Part shown: piece by piece, positions 1-10,416 of the stretch
Numbering within the stretch: the first letter of the stretch is position 1
How the letters are laid out: each line of letters begins with the position of its first letter
Origin: Hydractinia symbiolongicarpus
Taxonomy: Eukaryota > Cnidaria > Hydrozoa > Anthoathecata > Hydractiniidae
DNA: 64,000 nucleotides
Assembly (NCBI RefSeq): GCF_029227915.1
Contig: NC_079875.1
Coordinates: 6,758,001 to 6,822,000 of the forward strand
Direction of reading: 5' to 3'
The notes under the pieces: generated by a model
What the model saw: the letters and a program-made list of their open reading frames with translations, nothing else
The model's database searches: none
What the model was told of the DNA's origin: nothing
Translations under genes and position numbers: made by a program

Positions 1-26
1 AGGATGATGCCAGAGCTACTCACGAA

Positions 27-3000
27 GTGAAAGTTGAAAAGACATTCAATAGCAAGATGGTAGAAGTGTTTCAAGGCAACAACATCGAAAAACTGCTACA
101 GGCTATCTTCGCACACCTCAAGACACAAGTGGAGCACCCCACGTTACCAAAGTCCGGGTTTACTATTGACCACATTATGCACCTGGACATCGACTTTCAC
201 AAGCTCCAGCTGACGCTCGGCCTTCGTGCATAGAGCTTCATAATTGGATTGGTTTGAAAAAGGCTGTGATTAATCCAAAGAACAAGGATGAAGAGTGTTT
301 CAAGTAGGTCCTGATCGCAGCGCTTCATCATGAAGAGATTGCAAAAGATCCGCAGCGCATTAGCGAGTTGCGACCCTTTGTAGACCAGTATAACTGGGAG
401 GGACTCGAGTTTCCAGTAGCCCTCAACAAGATCGGTAAGTTCGAAGAGCAAAACCCCGAGGTTGCGGTTAACGTGCTCTTCGTCTCGGAGAAGACTATCT
501 ATATCGATGATTACCGATGGTGAGAGCAGGCACTACACAGCGGTGAAATCCCTATCCAGACTGCTAGGGTCCTTGAATGCGAAGCATAATGGGAGCTACC
601 ACTCTGCGTGAATTGCTTGAACTCTTTTCGCACAGAGTCAGCAAGAGACAATCACTACGACTATTGCGCGAGTCACGGCCAGGTAAATGTCAAGATGCCT
701 ACCGAGAAGGAAAAATGGTTGCAATACCAGGATGGTAAATGCCAGTTCAAGGTACTCTTTATGCTCTATGCGGACGCATATCACGGACCATGTAGCTGGT
801 GCTTATATAACACGTTTGAATACGGGGATGTACCCGATCCGCTGAGGCTTTACCACGGGAAGGACTGCGTGAAGAAGTTTGTGGACACATTGGAGAAAGA
901 GGTAAAGCGGCTGTATGGGCTCTATCCACAACAACCTATGACAGAGTTGACGGACGTGTTGAAGAGAGAGCACGAAGCGGCGGAAAGCTGTCACATCTGC
1001 ATGAAATCGTTTGGTGACCCCGAGAACCGCAAAGTCAGAGACCACTGCCACTATACGGGGTTGTATCGAGGTGCAGCGCACGATCTCTGCAACTTGAAGT
1101 ACAAGATCCCGAGCTTTGTGCCGATAGCCTTTCACAATTTAAGTGGATACGACGCGCACTTGTTCATCAGAGAACTCCGGCGTAAATTCAACAAAGATAA
1201 TATCAGGGTTATTGCTGAGAACAAAGAGAAGTACATCTCTTTCAGTGTATCAATCCCAGTCACGCTGGCAGGTCTGAGTGGTAAGAATGGAAAACCTGTC
1301 GAGAAAATGGTGGAGCTACGGTTTATCGACAGCTACCGCTTCATGGGATTTAGCCTAGATGCATTAGCACGTAGCTTAACAGATTAACAATGTAAACATC
1401 TCAGACGCAGCGTTGAAGATAATGATGAGCTATTCAAGCTCATGCGGCGGAAATGTGTGTACCCCTTTGAGTACGTTGATAGCTGGGAAAGATTTCAAAG
1501 AAGCATTCTACAGTAAATTGAACATGAAGGGTATTAGCGATGAGGAGTATATGCATGCACAAAAGGTATGGAACGCAACTGGTGGTGTGACTCTTGGTGT
1601 TTACCACAACGTGTACTTGAACACCGATGTTCTGATGCTAGCTGATGTGTTTGAAACATTCCGCGATACCTGCCAAGAACACTATGGGTTGGATCCTGCA
1701 CACTTCTACACCGCTCCTGGTTTAGTTTGGAGGGCGGCCCTCAAAGAAACCAAAGTTAAGCTAGAGCTCCTGACAAACATCGACATGCTCTTGATGTTCA
1801 AAAAGGGTTTATGAGGAGGGAAGTGCTACGCCAAGGCTAATAACCAATATATGCCGGACTACAAGCCCGACGAAACCAGCACTTTCCTTTAATATCTAGA
1901 TGCCAACAATTTATACGGATTGCCAATGGTTCAGAAGCTTCCAACGAAAGGCTTTAAATGGATCAAGGACCCTGAGAAGTTCACACCTGAGTTCATTGAG
2001 AAATTGGTGGAGAAAGACAACAAGGGATACATCCTCGAAGTTGACGTTGAGTATCCGCAGGCTTTGCACAAGACCCATAACGACTTGCCCTTCCTTCCAG
2101 ATACTATGACGATTGGGAACGTTAGTACCTAACTTTTATAACAAGCAAAGGTATGTGGTGCATATCAGAACCTTGAACCAGGCGCTGAAGCATGGCTTGG
2201 TGTTGACGAAAGTACACCGCGCAATCGAGTTTGAACAAGAGGCGTGGTTAAAGCCGTATATAGACAAGAATACCCAGCTCCGCACCAAAGCGAAGACCAA
2301 GTCCGAGCAGGACTTTTTCAAGTTGATGAACAACAGTGTGTTCGGCAAAACCATAGAGAATTTACGGAATCACCGAGACACGAAGCTGATTACCGATGAG
2401 CAACAGTACAAGAAGTACGTCTAAAAACCCAACTTCAAAGATAGTGTACAGTTCAACGAGAACTTGATCGGCGTGGAGATGGGAAAACTCGCGATCACCG
2501 TGAACAAGCCCGTGTATCTTGGGCAAGCCATAATGGACATGAGCAAGCTCGCGATATATGAGTTCCACTACGACTACATGAAGCCGAAGTACGGAGAGAG
2601 AGCCCAGCTGTGCTATATGGACACCGACTCCCTGGTGTATGAGCTCAAGACTCAAGACTTCTATAAGGATATCGCGGGAGATGTAGAGGTAAGGTTTGAT
2701 ACTAGCGGGTATGTTGAACAAAGGCTGCTACCTCTGGGGAAGAACAAGAAAGTCATTGGAATGATGAAAAAAGAGCTTGACGGCAAGATCATGACCGAGT
2801 TTATCGCCCTTCGGGCGAAGATGTACGCCTATCGCAAGCTGGATGAGGGTGAGGACAAGCGCTGCAAAGGCACTAAGAAGTGCGTGATGTCAGAGGATAT
2901 AAGCTTCGAGGACTATAAGGAGTGCTTGTTCGGTGGCTAAACGATGTATAGAGAGCAGGTCCTATTTGAGCATAAGAAGCACGAGATCTATACGGTCAAC

Positions 3001-3090
3001 AAAAGCAAAATAGCACTGAACAGAGACGATGACAAGCGGATCATCGCGGAAGATGGGATCAAGACGTTTGCTAGAGGGTACATAGCGTAA
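27..3090 (+). pseudogene. Polinton protein-primed-type DNA polymerase B, copy 1, broken
   Basis: Family B DNA polymerase that would replicate the element. It is read across several frames. A CxxC/HxxC-like segment with the motif DHCHYTG lies near 1040-1060. Motif A appears as YLDANNLYG near 1893, motif B as NNSVFGK near 2330, and motif C as YMDTDS at 2614-2631. The C-terminal part continues in the same frame past a stop at 2938-2940 and ends at 3090. Other breaks include frame changes near 230 and 500, and a stop just before motif A at 1890. After the residues LYAD near 770 the expected exonuclease acidic motif is absent, which suggests a small internal deletion. The N-terminus is cut by the window edge or frameshifted. 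The polymerase type differs from that of copy 2 (27016-30442), although the other modules are homologous. Confidence 0.9.
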
Positions 3091-3139
3091 GCAGTAGTTG
3101 TCAAAGGCGTAGTGCGGCTATACCTTTGCGGGTCAATAT

Positions 3140-3676
3140 ATGGACGTTGTGTTACTGATTGCTGCACTCCTGCCGTACGCTCTGATCGTGCTCTGCTTTT
3201 TTAGGTATAAAAAGCTTCTAATAAAAATGAGTGATATTGCAGCTGTTTTTGATGAAGTAGACACACCAGTAGATGCCCGCGACCATCGTAAAAATCCCCT
3301 TGACGAGCGCCAGACCCTAAAAAATACAATACACCAAGGTAAACAGCATCTTCTGCCGAAAAAGTACACAGAAGCCTATATTGACAAAGCAAGGGACGAG
3401 GTTATCGACAAGGTGCACTCTGAGTACGTTCAACGTGAGCTCCAAGAGAAGGGCGAGAAGACGGCCAAGGCACTCTCCTGTCACGCCATTAGCATGTATA
3501 ACAAAGCTGTCAGCAACGTGGTGCAGCTCAATAGTGCTAAGGGGCTCCGCCAAGACCTCGAAGACGACCCCATTATCAGGGACTGTATGGCTGACTTGGG
3601 TATCCTTGTGTACTTAGCTTTCGGAAAGCTTTTGGCACATCTGTTAGTGGCAGCCCACACCATAAATCACGCTTAG
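3140..3676 (+). CDS. Small Polinton protein with N-terminal hydrophobic segment
   Basis: Open frame of 178 residues directly after the polymerase. Residues 1-28 are strongly hydrophobic (LLIAALLPYALIVLCFF), like a signal anchor. A second Met at 3228 (MSDIAAVFDE) could be the real start, in which case the hydrophobic part is a separate peptide. The C-terminal half, with ELQEKGEKTAKAL, EDDPII and DLGILVY, is clearly homologous to 30437-30711 in copy 2, so it is a conserved Polinton gene. The function is unknown. The last 30 residues are also hydrophobic (LGILVYLAFGKLLAHLLVAA), which suggests a membrane protein. No break is seen in this copy. Confidence 0.6.
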   Translation: MDVVLLIAALLPYALIVLCFFRYKKLLIKMSDIAAVFDEVDTPVDARDHRKNPLDERQTLKNTIHQGKQHLLPKKYTEAYIDKARDEVIDKVHSEYVQRELQEKGEKTAKALSCHAISMYNKAVSNVVQLNSAKGLRQDLEDDPIIRDCMADLGILVYLAFGKLLAHLLVAAHTINHA

Positions 3677-3724
3677 TTGAAGGTGTCCAAGTAGGGTTCG
3701 GAGGAGGATGATGGGGAGAAAAGG

Positions 3725-4015
3725 ATGGGAAACAGTCTGTCAAAGATACACATGGGCAATCATGAAATAATTGATAGAGCAAACAACGAGGTAATGTGCA
3801 GAAGAGCACCACGGTATACAGGTTTGTGTAGCGTTTACGGAGACTTCGCACGCAATCCAGAAATTTTGATGCCGGCAGCAGATCGCTTTCCGCCTCAAGC
3901 ATCTAATTTAGTGATGACTCTACTTTTAGATGAATGCGATAAGATACACTGGCAGAAACGGTTTGAAGGCCATCCAGCGCCCAATTTGTATTCCTTGAAG
4001 ATCAAGGCCTCTTAG
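3725..4015 (+). CDS. Unknown small protein with N-myristoylation-like start
   Basis: Open frame of 96 residues that starts MGNSLSK. This fits the known N-myristoylation pattern (Gly2, Ser/Thr at position 6, Lys at position 7), although only the sequence pattern supports it. The rest has no family I recognise. It contains several cysteines, an acidic CDK segment and the ending NLYSLKIKAS. It sits between two genes conserved in both Polinton copies. Copy 2 has no counterpart at this place, so it is either a gain in copy 1 or a loss in copy 2. An upstream Met in another frame (MMGRKG) makes the start uncertain. Confidence 0.4.
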   Translation: MGNSLSKIHMGNHEIIDRANNEVMCRRAPRYTGLCSVYGDFARNPEILMPAADRFPPQASNLVMTLLLDECDKIHWQKRFEGHPAPNLYSLKIKAS

Positions 4016-4074
4016 AGTGATTTTTGTACGTTTCACGACGTACAAGAATTGAGCGAGGAATTTAATACTACTAA

Positions 4075-4635
4075 GTCATAACCAAGAAGAAGCACCCAGG
4101 TCGCGTTGCTTCTGGCAAGAGACTTGCCGAATGGAACAAAAATAAAAAGGCCGACTTGCGGAAGAACGTGGTCGCGGGTACTTCACAAGAGGGTCAGGAA
4201 TCTGACAAAGATACTTCACAGGTTCCTAACAGCGTATACCTTGGCGGAGGCCTTGTTGTAGTACTCGCGGCTTGCGTGGTAGACTATTACATTTTCCCAC
4301 GTAAGGGTGCAACCAAGCACCCGCCTGCTGAAACCCCAGACCAACGCTCATACATGAAAAAGCAAGAGCATGCCTATCCCCAGCCCGATATCGACATTTT
4401 CAAGATGAAAAAACCTCTAATAAAACATGAGCTCAAACGTGATTCCAAAGAGAAGGAGATAATCAACATGCTATATGAAACTGACGTGGACCTGGGCTTC
4501 ACTTTCGCATACGCCTTGGGAGGGCGCGAATTCCTCGGGATTACGAGCCCCAGCACCAAAATGGACACTAGCGATGTTCTCAAGATGGTTGCCTACTTCT
4601 CAGCCGGACGGGCTAGTAGAGAGATGGCCGTATAA
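4075..4635 (+). CDS. Single-span membrane protein fused in frame to a second small hydrophobic protein
   Basis: The frame is open from just after a stop at 4072-4074 to the stop at 4633. It begins VITKKKHPGRVASGKRLAEWN with no ATG; an ATA stands where a start is expected, and copy 2 (about 30750) has the same ATA. It has a basic N-terminal region, a hydrophobic span (VYLGGGLVVVLAACVVDYYIF) and a polar tail with QPDIDIF. Copy 2 has a homologue (30750-31045) that ends after QPHIEIFNML. In copy 1 the frame continues into MLYETDVDLGFTFAYALGG, which looks like a separate small hydrophobic protein starting at 4468. The function is unknown; a virion membrane-type role is only a guess. Confidence 0.5.
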   Translation, partial: VITKKKHPGRVASGKRLAEWNKNKKADLRKNVVAGTSQEGQESDKDTSQVPNSVYLGGGLVVVLAACVVDYYIFPRKGATKHPPAETPDQRSYMKKQEHAYPQPDIDIFKMKKPLIKHELKRDSKEKEIINMLYETDVDLGFTFAYALGGREFLGITSPSTKMDTSDVLKMVAYFSAGRASREMAV

Positions 4636-4851
4636 AAAGGGTGGATACCCGCATCTATCGTACCAAAGCCGAAATAAGTGCCTGCAAGGTTTGTGTCTGC
4701 CACTGTGGCCGACAGAAGAAGCAGTTGTTTGTGTGGACATGAGGATGATCGATGAAGAAACAAACATGATCAACGAGCACACTTGCTTGTACAAATTTTG
4801 GCTTGAGCGACCACCCAATACGACACACAAAACCAAAAACTGCAAGATAAA

Positions 4852-5262
4852 ATGTCTTGTGTCGAAAAATTACAAAACGCGACCATCGCGCTGCAAGAGG
4901 GTGAGTCCCGGGAAATTGCGACGCTTCGAGGAGGGTTCGTGCTGCGCGCACAGGATCTTAGGAAATACAATGTGATCATAATTTATCGCAAGCATACCAC
5001 ACAGGACGATGACGAGTACTATTATCTTCCGTACTATTGCGCACGTGTTCAAGGACAAGATATCCCCAGCATAAGGGGTTGGTTCAAGGAGAACTACCCA
5101 AAAGCCGAGGAGATTGTCGTCATCGACAATCCCAACGGCATACACGCATTTAACCTATTCGAAGAGGAAGGACACGTGGAGCTGTGTAGGTGTCACTTCA
5201 GGCTTATTGACCTAGGTCGAGACGACTTGTACGACCTAGGTGTCCCAGCACTAGAGGACTAA
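4852..5262 (+). pseudogene. C-terminal domain of a BRO/MSV199-associated (DUF3627-like) protein
   Basis: Open frame of 136 residues. The segment NVIIIYRKHT, then YYLPYYCARVQGQD, VVIDNPNGIHAFNLFEEEGH and HFRLIDL resembles, from memory, the C-terminal DUF3627-type domain. That domain accompanies MSV199/BRO-type proteins of large DNA viruses and Polinton-like elements. The N-terminal DNA-binding half is missing: upstream (4640-4850) holds only broken frames. Copy 2 shows the complementary N-terminal remnant starting MSSQVSLFNAIPP at 32589. Role in the element is unknown. The family match needs a profile search. Confidence 0.5.
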
Positions 5263-5352
5263 GTCACAGTTTTGTTGCTCTTGCCGAGTCACAAAAACAC
5301 GCGTGCTTGACCCCTTTAACCGTATGTTAAAAGGTAGTTAAATGTCAAAAAG

Positions 5353-5535
5353 ATGGAAGCCTACGTGCAGAGCCGACATCTTAGAAGCATTTACGATATT
5401 CGGATGCCCATGCTGAGATGCTGCATCAAGGCAGGATCAACTACCGGTTATTGTTCACAAGGTTTGGAAAATTTTAGATTTAGAAATGGGCCATACTACG
5501 AGGGGTTTGGATATCCAGATTATGACGACATGTGA
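5353..5535 (+). CDS. Small hypothetical Polinton ORF
   Basis: Open frame of 60 residues with Met start, aromatic and Gly-rich C-terminal half (RNGPYYEGFGYPDYDDM) and three cysteines. There is no recognised family. It sits in the run of small + strand genes before the integrase. No clear counterpart was found in copy 2, so coding status is uncertain. Confidence 0.3.
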   Translation: MEAYVQSRHLRSIYDIRMPMLRCCIKAGSTTGYCSQGLENFRFRNGPYYEGFGYPDYDDM

Positions 5536-5662
5536 GGAGCAAGATAAAGGGCTCCAGGCTGATATTGAAGACCTGGGTCTGCATATTGTTTCCGCCGAGG
5601 TGAACAAGTGGGGCATGCTCTGCTACGAAGCTATCAAGAATTAGGACCTGAAACTATCGGAT

Positions 5663-5869
5663 TTGGCCGACATCACAAAAATTGGCGACATACTTGGCTT
5701 TCCGATAGAAGATAGACGTCTGGTTGACATCATCGACCTTGATAGCGAGCCAAATGTTATCAAGGGGATCGTCTATGGCTACCCATTCTATACCCTCCAT
5801 CCTTATAATTATACGCGCCCTCCTCCGATTGATGATGACTCCGACGACGATGGCTCTGGGAATGATTAA
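5663..5869 (+). CDS. Small acidic Polinton protein
   Basis: Open frame of 68 residues with a very acidic C-terminal tail (DDDSDDDGSGND). The frame is preceded by related-looking codons after a TAG at 5642, so the printed start may not be the native one. It is the last + strand gene before the integrase and the two converge. Copy 2 has an acidic 55-residue frame in the same place (33139-33306) with little visible similarity. Function unknown. Confidence 0.35.
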   Translation: MADITKIGDILGFPIEDRRLVDIIDLDSEPNVIKGIVYGYPFYTLHPYNYTRPPPIDDDSDDDGSGND

Positions 5870-6035
5870 GACTTTTTGTTGTTTAGGTAGGTATTAATAT
5901 GAACCACAGGTTCATATTAACTACGCTTATACAATGCCAACTGAGCGGTTCCCGTACCGGGGGAACCAGTGAAATGGTTTTCGGAAATTTATCATTGTAA
6001 ACAATGCTCCGGAGGTACTTCAACATTCTCTGGTA

Positions 6036-6966
6036 CTAGCATGAGTTCCTCTGACACAAAGCTTCGATCGACCCATCTGCTAGATAGTACAACAACCGAC
6101 TACCTGTCACGATACGATCGAGTCTATACGTTTTCTTGCTCCACAAAGCATCAGTCGCGCGTCTTTTTTGATCACCATGCTCTTCTCCAGGTTGCAACAG
6201 GTAAAGATAGAGGCTGTCATCGGGTAGAGGCTTTTCCTCGGGATATTCTTCGCGTTTCGTAAGCGGGACTTTCTGGAGCTTGATTGCTTTCGAGGGCTTC
6301 ATGCCGATCATAGCAGTCTCGGTATTGTTCAACCCCTTGACGATAGTGTAAAAGTGCTTCACCCAAGTGGTACTAGTCTCCACAGAAACCAACTCTTGCG
6401 CATCCTGAGGCTTGAAGAGCCTCTCCGCGAGCACCTTGTTGTAGGACTCGACAAAAGTCGTGAAAGTGTGGTGGTACTTGGTAGCTGTCCGCTTTAATTC
6501 AACGCCCTTGCTCTCTAGCAGCTTGCTCAAGGCAGACTTGAACTCGGAGCCACACTGGAACAACCTAGGGTATCGTAACGATCCCGCTTTGTATATATCC
6601 CTGATCATGTCTGCAACTTCGCTGGCTTTCTTGGTGCGCAATGGCCTAGCTACTTTGTACCTCGAAGCTACATCGACGCCCGTGAGTATATACTTGTAGG
6701 TACTGCCATAGACTTTGTCATGAGGCATATAGAGCAAGTCAAACTGATGCATTTCGTGGATAATTGATGCGCTTGGGCCCTCGAATATGTCGGAGCCAGA
6801 GCAGTTGACGAGAGAGCCAGTGTACGAATTTCTTCTGGGATAGAACAGCTTCTGCAGCGAGTAGTTGGACCGCCTTGCGACCAATCCAGAGATGTTCCGT
6901 GGTATAGTAAATTTGGCTTAGCTTTTCGGCCTCTTCAGCCGTAACGATATGCTTTACTTTTGACTT
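6036..6966 (-). pseudogene. Polinton retroviral-type (rve) integrase, copy 1, second catalytic Asp deleted
   Basis: DDE-type integrase that would insert the element. It is read on the minus strand. The N-terminal part (IVTAEEAEKL, IYYTTEHLW) lies at about 6870-6966, in a different frame from the main frame 6036-6884. The core has HQFDLLYMPHDK (first Asp), the strand FQC-GSEFKS and VESYNKVLAERL (Glu). Copy 2 reads FQCDNGSEFKS at the second site. Here the two residues Asp-Asn are missing, a six-base in-frame deletion near 6553. With them restored on paper the spacing to Glu is exactly 35, the D35E pattern. The C-terminus (ALWSKKTYRLDRI) is a small barrel or chromo-like tail and loses homology after DGS. 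The start codon is AAG where copy 2 has ATG. Confidence 0.88.
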
Positions 6967-6991
6967 GTTTATTAGATGTCAAAAACGTTCT

Positions 6992-7389
6992 CTACATATA
7001 CCTGTACGCTGCAAGACCGAGGAAGGCTAGGGATCCTACGATAAACGTCAATTCACCGTCCTGTTGTTGCTTCGAGGGTATGTAGAAATCGGAGAATTTC
7101 GGAGCTTTTCGATCGTGGCGCTATAGTACTCTCTCATGCCTTCATCGAGCTCTTTCAAACTTTCGCCAGCTTGTCTTTTAAGCTCTCGTTGATGGTTGTA
7201 CCAATCAATTTTCGCTTGCCGATCTCTCATCCACTGGATCTGAGCTGCTTGTAATTGTTCGATCGCTTTATCGTGTCTCTTTCGTTCCTCTTTACCGTGC
7301 CCGCTGAGTTCACTCCACAGAAGGTTGGAGCCGCTGAATGCTAACGCATTGATAGCTGCACCAGCTACGAGAACACCTATAGTTGCCAT
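6992..7389 (-). pseudogene. Small Polinton coiled-coil protein with membrane-like ends
   Basis: It starts at the Met of MATIGVLVAGAAINALAF, chosen because AATAAACATG directly precedes it as in other genes of the element; the 12 residues upstream overlap the capsid gene. The N-terminus is hydrophobic and the middle is a charged helix (KEERKRHDKAIEQLQ, then DRQAKIDWYNHQ). One frameshift near 7090 moves the end into another frame, where it finishes with PSKQQQDGELTFIVG and a hydrophobic tail ending at 6992. The copy 2 homologue is 34578-34920. The two hydrophobic ends around a coiled coil suggest a small virion or membrane protein; function unknown. Confidence 0.6.
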
Positions 7390-7396
7390 GTTTATT

Positions 7397-8666
7397 TCAG
7401 TATTCCACAGAGTGAAAGCTCCCATCGAGGATGTTCAACTGTGCATCCTGGAGCAAGTATACATAGCAGCGTATATCTCCAGTTCCGTCAGCCTTCTTGC
7501 TCATGAGCAGCATGATACCGTCCGATAATCTCTGTAGAGGTCTCCCACTACCGTGCAGGCTGTGATCGGGTGATGCACCAAAGTCGAAAAACAGGGCGTA
7601 TCTTTTTGTGAAGAACAGCCCGATCGTCACTTCGCTATGTGCATCCCCGAATAAGTTTACGATTTGCTCTAGGTGATCTTTGGGGAGCATCGCGTACGAG
7701 TAGAGCTCATTAGGCTCCCCCTCGACAGTGATCGAGATCTTTTCAATCTTGGGGTTGTAGAACACCTCGTTTGCACCAGCGTAACTTTTGACTTTGCTGG
7801 TGTCTACGAACAGTAGAAGGACACCTTTGAGACTTTTGGCGGGAGTGTCGATTTGCAAGTTGTAGGAGGTGTCAGCCTTCTTCATGGTTACCACCTTGGA
7901 GCGGAGTATCCTCTCATAGGGCAAGGCGAGTCTCGCATACCTCGACATCATGGCACAGCTAAGCCCCCGTGGTTCACCTTGTCGAATTCGAGCGCGATGT
8001 TGGTTATTTTGTAAGCAGAATCAGTTGGCTTTGCTGGGGTAGACTCGAAGCTGCCGTGCCTGCGTCTTTAATCACGTCGCTGTGCTGTGCGAAATGTAGT
8101 ACGAACTGCAGTCTTTCATATAGCCCTGCCTGGTAGAAGGGCAGGTCTTGTGTCAACTCAAACATCTTCCGCAGCGGGATGCAAAAGGTATTTCCGCACG
8201 CTGAGACTATCGTCTTTTCTTCATAATTGCCTACATGGTCGCTGGCTTTGACTTGCAGAGCTCTGATGGTACCGTTGTTGGGGTTAATACCTTCTAAAAT
8301 TAGGTTGTTCTCGCGATCAAACTTGGGCAGCCAGAGATCCCGGTACACGAGTATGTTGTAATCACTGATGTTTTGTACCTCGTGGCCGTTCAACGAGATC
8401 TGAAGATTCTGTACCAGGGCCTTGCCGATATTCGAGACGATCGCGCGCTTGGTGTTGGTGCCCGTAAGTTCAAGGTCGTATAGGAGTTTGAGAGAGCCGG
8501 GAAAAATTACGGCGTCGCGGTCCATGTTTGGTACGTCGACATAGAGGTCCTCGTTCTGGTTGATCGTACTGGGGATATGCGAGACTTTGACACGCTGCTT
8601 CTTTCCTTTCATTGCCAGGATAGTCTTGATCTCCTTGTGTGGATCTAGCTTAGTTCCAAAAATCAT
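7397..8666 (-). pseudogene. Polinton major capsid protein candidate, copy 1, frameshifted
   Basis: It starts at 8666 (MIFGTKLDPHKE), directly after CTATAATAAAC. Two frames (8004-8666 and 7397-7951) join with one or two frameshifts near 7955-8030. Recognisable segments are IPSTINQNEDLYVDVP, IVSNIGKALVQNLQI, YRDLWLPKFDREN and, near the end, the LHGSGRPLQ and CYVYLLQDAQLNI strands. Total length is about 420 residues. The order, position next to the integrase and beta-rich sequence fit the Polinton major capsid (double jelly-roll) gene known from the family. The identification rests on memory of family patterns and context, not on a structure. It is homologous along its length to 34921-35961 in copy 2, which lacks the last 70 or so residues. 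Confidence 0.7.
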
Positions 8667-8700
8667 GTTTATTATAGCGGGGGTTTTCGTTTAATAAATG
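8664..8700. promoter_or_regulatory. Compact divergent start region between capsid (-) and coiled-coil gene (+)
   Basis: Only 31 bases separate the capsid start codon on the minus strand (8664-8666) from the + strand start codon (8698-8700). The minus side reads CTATAATAAACATG and the plus side TTTAATAAATG. Copy 2 keeps the arrangement near 35955-35980 (plus side TTTAAATAAAAGATG), though its capsid start codon is lost. The short AT-rich leader probably carries promoter or leader signals for both genes. Confidence 0.45.
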
Positions 8701-9986
8701 CCGATTAACCCAACATACGACGACGACTTTACACAAGAGGAGAACATTCCAGACAAGCCCGAGGAGTTCAGTAGCGAGAGCGAGATCCATCGACCCGAGG
8801 ATATTCCAGGACCAAGCACTCCTTCACCTAAAGAGCAGCCGGCTCAGCAGCAGGGAGGTGCACGTGATAGAATGATGAAAACTAAACTCGAAAAAGAGAA
8901 AAGTAATTTATACATACACCTTAATAATAACTGAAACCTGGGACCTCTGCATGAAACCCGGATAGATATAAATGTAACCAATAGTAGCTTCAAACGTAAA
9001 GGGGAACAGCTTTTTTTCAGAGGTATAAGGGTTACGAAAGAAAAGGGGGTCGGGTTCCTAGAATTAAATACACTAAGACAAAATGGACTTACAGCTCAAG
9101 ATATTCGAGATATGGTCTTCACTAGCTATGTCACTACCCCCAACAAAATGGAAGCGGTCCGGAAATTCGCGCTAGAGGTTGATGTTATTGTTAATGAGGG
9201 TGGGGAGGACCCTGGCGAGATCATTCAAATGGAGACTATAGATAATATCAGGAGGGTTGTACACAATGTGGGAACCATTACAGATGAAACTTCATTCACT
9301 AAATTCACCCAACGCGAATTAACATTAAAAGCTTAGAACATAAGATAACTTCATATGACAAAAAGATTAGGGATGTGGAAGACAGTCTGAAACGGATCAA
9401 GGATCAGGAAGATGTCGAGGGTGAGATTTCCGAAAGTGCTAAAGAAACCATAGAAAAGCTTGAGAAAGGCATTAAGGGGATGAAGGAGGAAAGAGATGCC
9501 TTACAGGAAAGGGTGAAAGAGCTCAAGCGTAATATTTACAGTAAGCTGAGACACATCAGGGATACTCTATTGAAAATCTTCGAGGATGACACATCCCTGC
9601 TTGAAAAGCCCAAGATTCTCTTCAATGAGCAAGGTTTTACTAAAGCTAGTATTGTCTCTGCTATAGGTCTACTGGTTTCCACCATTGTACTTACCGTTAC
9701 AGGGGGTTCTGCCGCGGCCGGTGCAGGAGGAAATGCCGCGGGCGTCAGTGAAAAAGGTTTTGTGGAAAAGCAGCTTGAAAGGCTTAGTAGGTTCCTTAAA
9801 TATCTGGCAGGAGAGGCAGGTGCTGCATTACCCGGGATTATCGGCGCAGTAGCCTCCTTCCTTCTAAGGGTGGCGTCAACTATCTTGGAATACGCGGCTA
9901 AGCATCTATACATGGCAATCGCTGCTGGCGTGGGTATATTTGTGGCCTATGTTGGGAGGAGAGGAAGCAACCATTGTAGACGATGA
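8698..9986 (+). pseudogene. Polinton coiled-coil/Gly-Ala membrane-type protein, copy 1
   Basis: I read one gene of about 430 residues in three frames. The N-terminus, MPINPTYDDD followed by an acidic Pro-rich region, runs to about 8900. Then comes LNTLRQNGLT to ETSFTKFTQREL (to 9330). The last frame enters at NIKSLEHKI (about 9318) and runs as the open frame to 9986. That last part has a long charged coiled coil, TKASIVSAIGLLVSTIVL, a Gly/Ala-rich stretch, and hydrophobic segments ALPGIIGAVASFLL and HLYMAIAAGVGIFVAY. Copy 2 has the same architecture (35978-37053). It is a conserved Polinton-associated protein of unknown function. A structural or membrane-active role is suggested only by the sequence character. 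Confidence 0.65.
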
Positions 9987-10033
9987 GGCTAGCTGTGGCG
10001 AAGTCTCTAGTATGTTGACAAAACACACTAGAC

Positions 10034-10407
10034 CTATTTCTTCAGCCAGATGTAGGCGAGGATTAGCCCTACCCCTGCTCTAATCAAGGTAGCCTTGGTA
10101 TCATCATGCTGAGCAGCAAGGCAATCATCATGCTTACCTTCCCAGGGACATGCGTCCGACGTACCCTTCCAAGGGAGAGGGTGCCACTCTCCCCCTTCTG
10201 TCCCACAGCTTCTTGTCTTGCTACCTCGCCTCCCTCTGGATTCGTCGACTCGCTAGCCTTTCCAGGGGCGTGTTTTGAAAACACTCCCTCTTGCTTAGCG
10301 TTAATCTTCGGGTTAACACCGATGAAGAAATAGTCCTTGCTGATGAGTATCTTGTTCGTGAAATTCACGACATTCCCTATGTGAAGGCTCATGTCACTGG
10401 GAATCAT
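10034..10407 (-). pseudogene. C-terminal remnant of a second structural-type Polinton gene
   Basis: Minus-strand segment with VYMIPSDMSLHIGN near its start and, in another frame, the end HDDTKATLIRAGVGLILAYIWLKK (hydrophobic tail, stop at 10034-10036). Copy 2 has both parts: IPSVYMLPSDMNLRIG near 37420 and a matching tail ending in AYIWLTK at 37060. The copy 2 gene extends about 600 bases further upstream (37552-38151). That N-terminal two-thirds is absent here because the next gene starts at once (10417). It is therefore a truncated gene with an added Pro/Gly-rich variable middle. Confidence 0.55.
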
Positions 10408-10416
10408 GTAGACACC

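Noticed and set aside
803-1135. Minus-strand open frame across the polymerase
   Set aside because: Shadow of the polymerase frame on the other strand.
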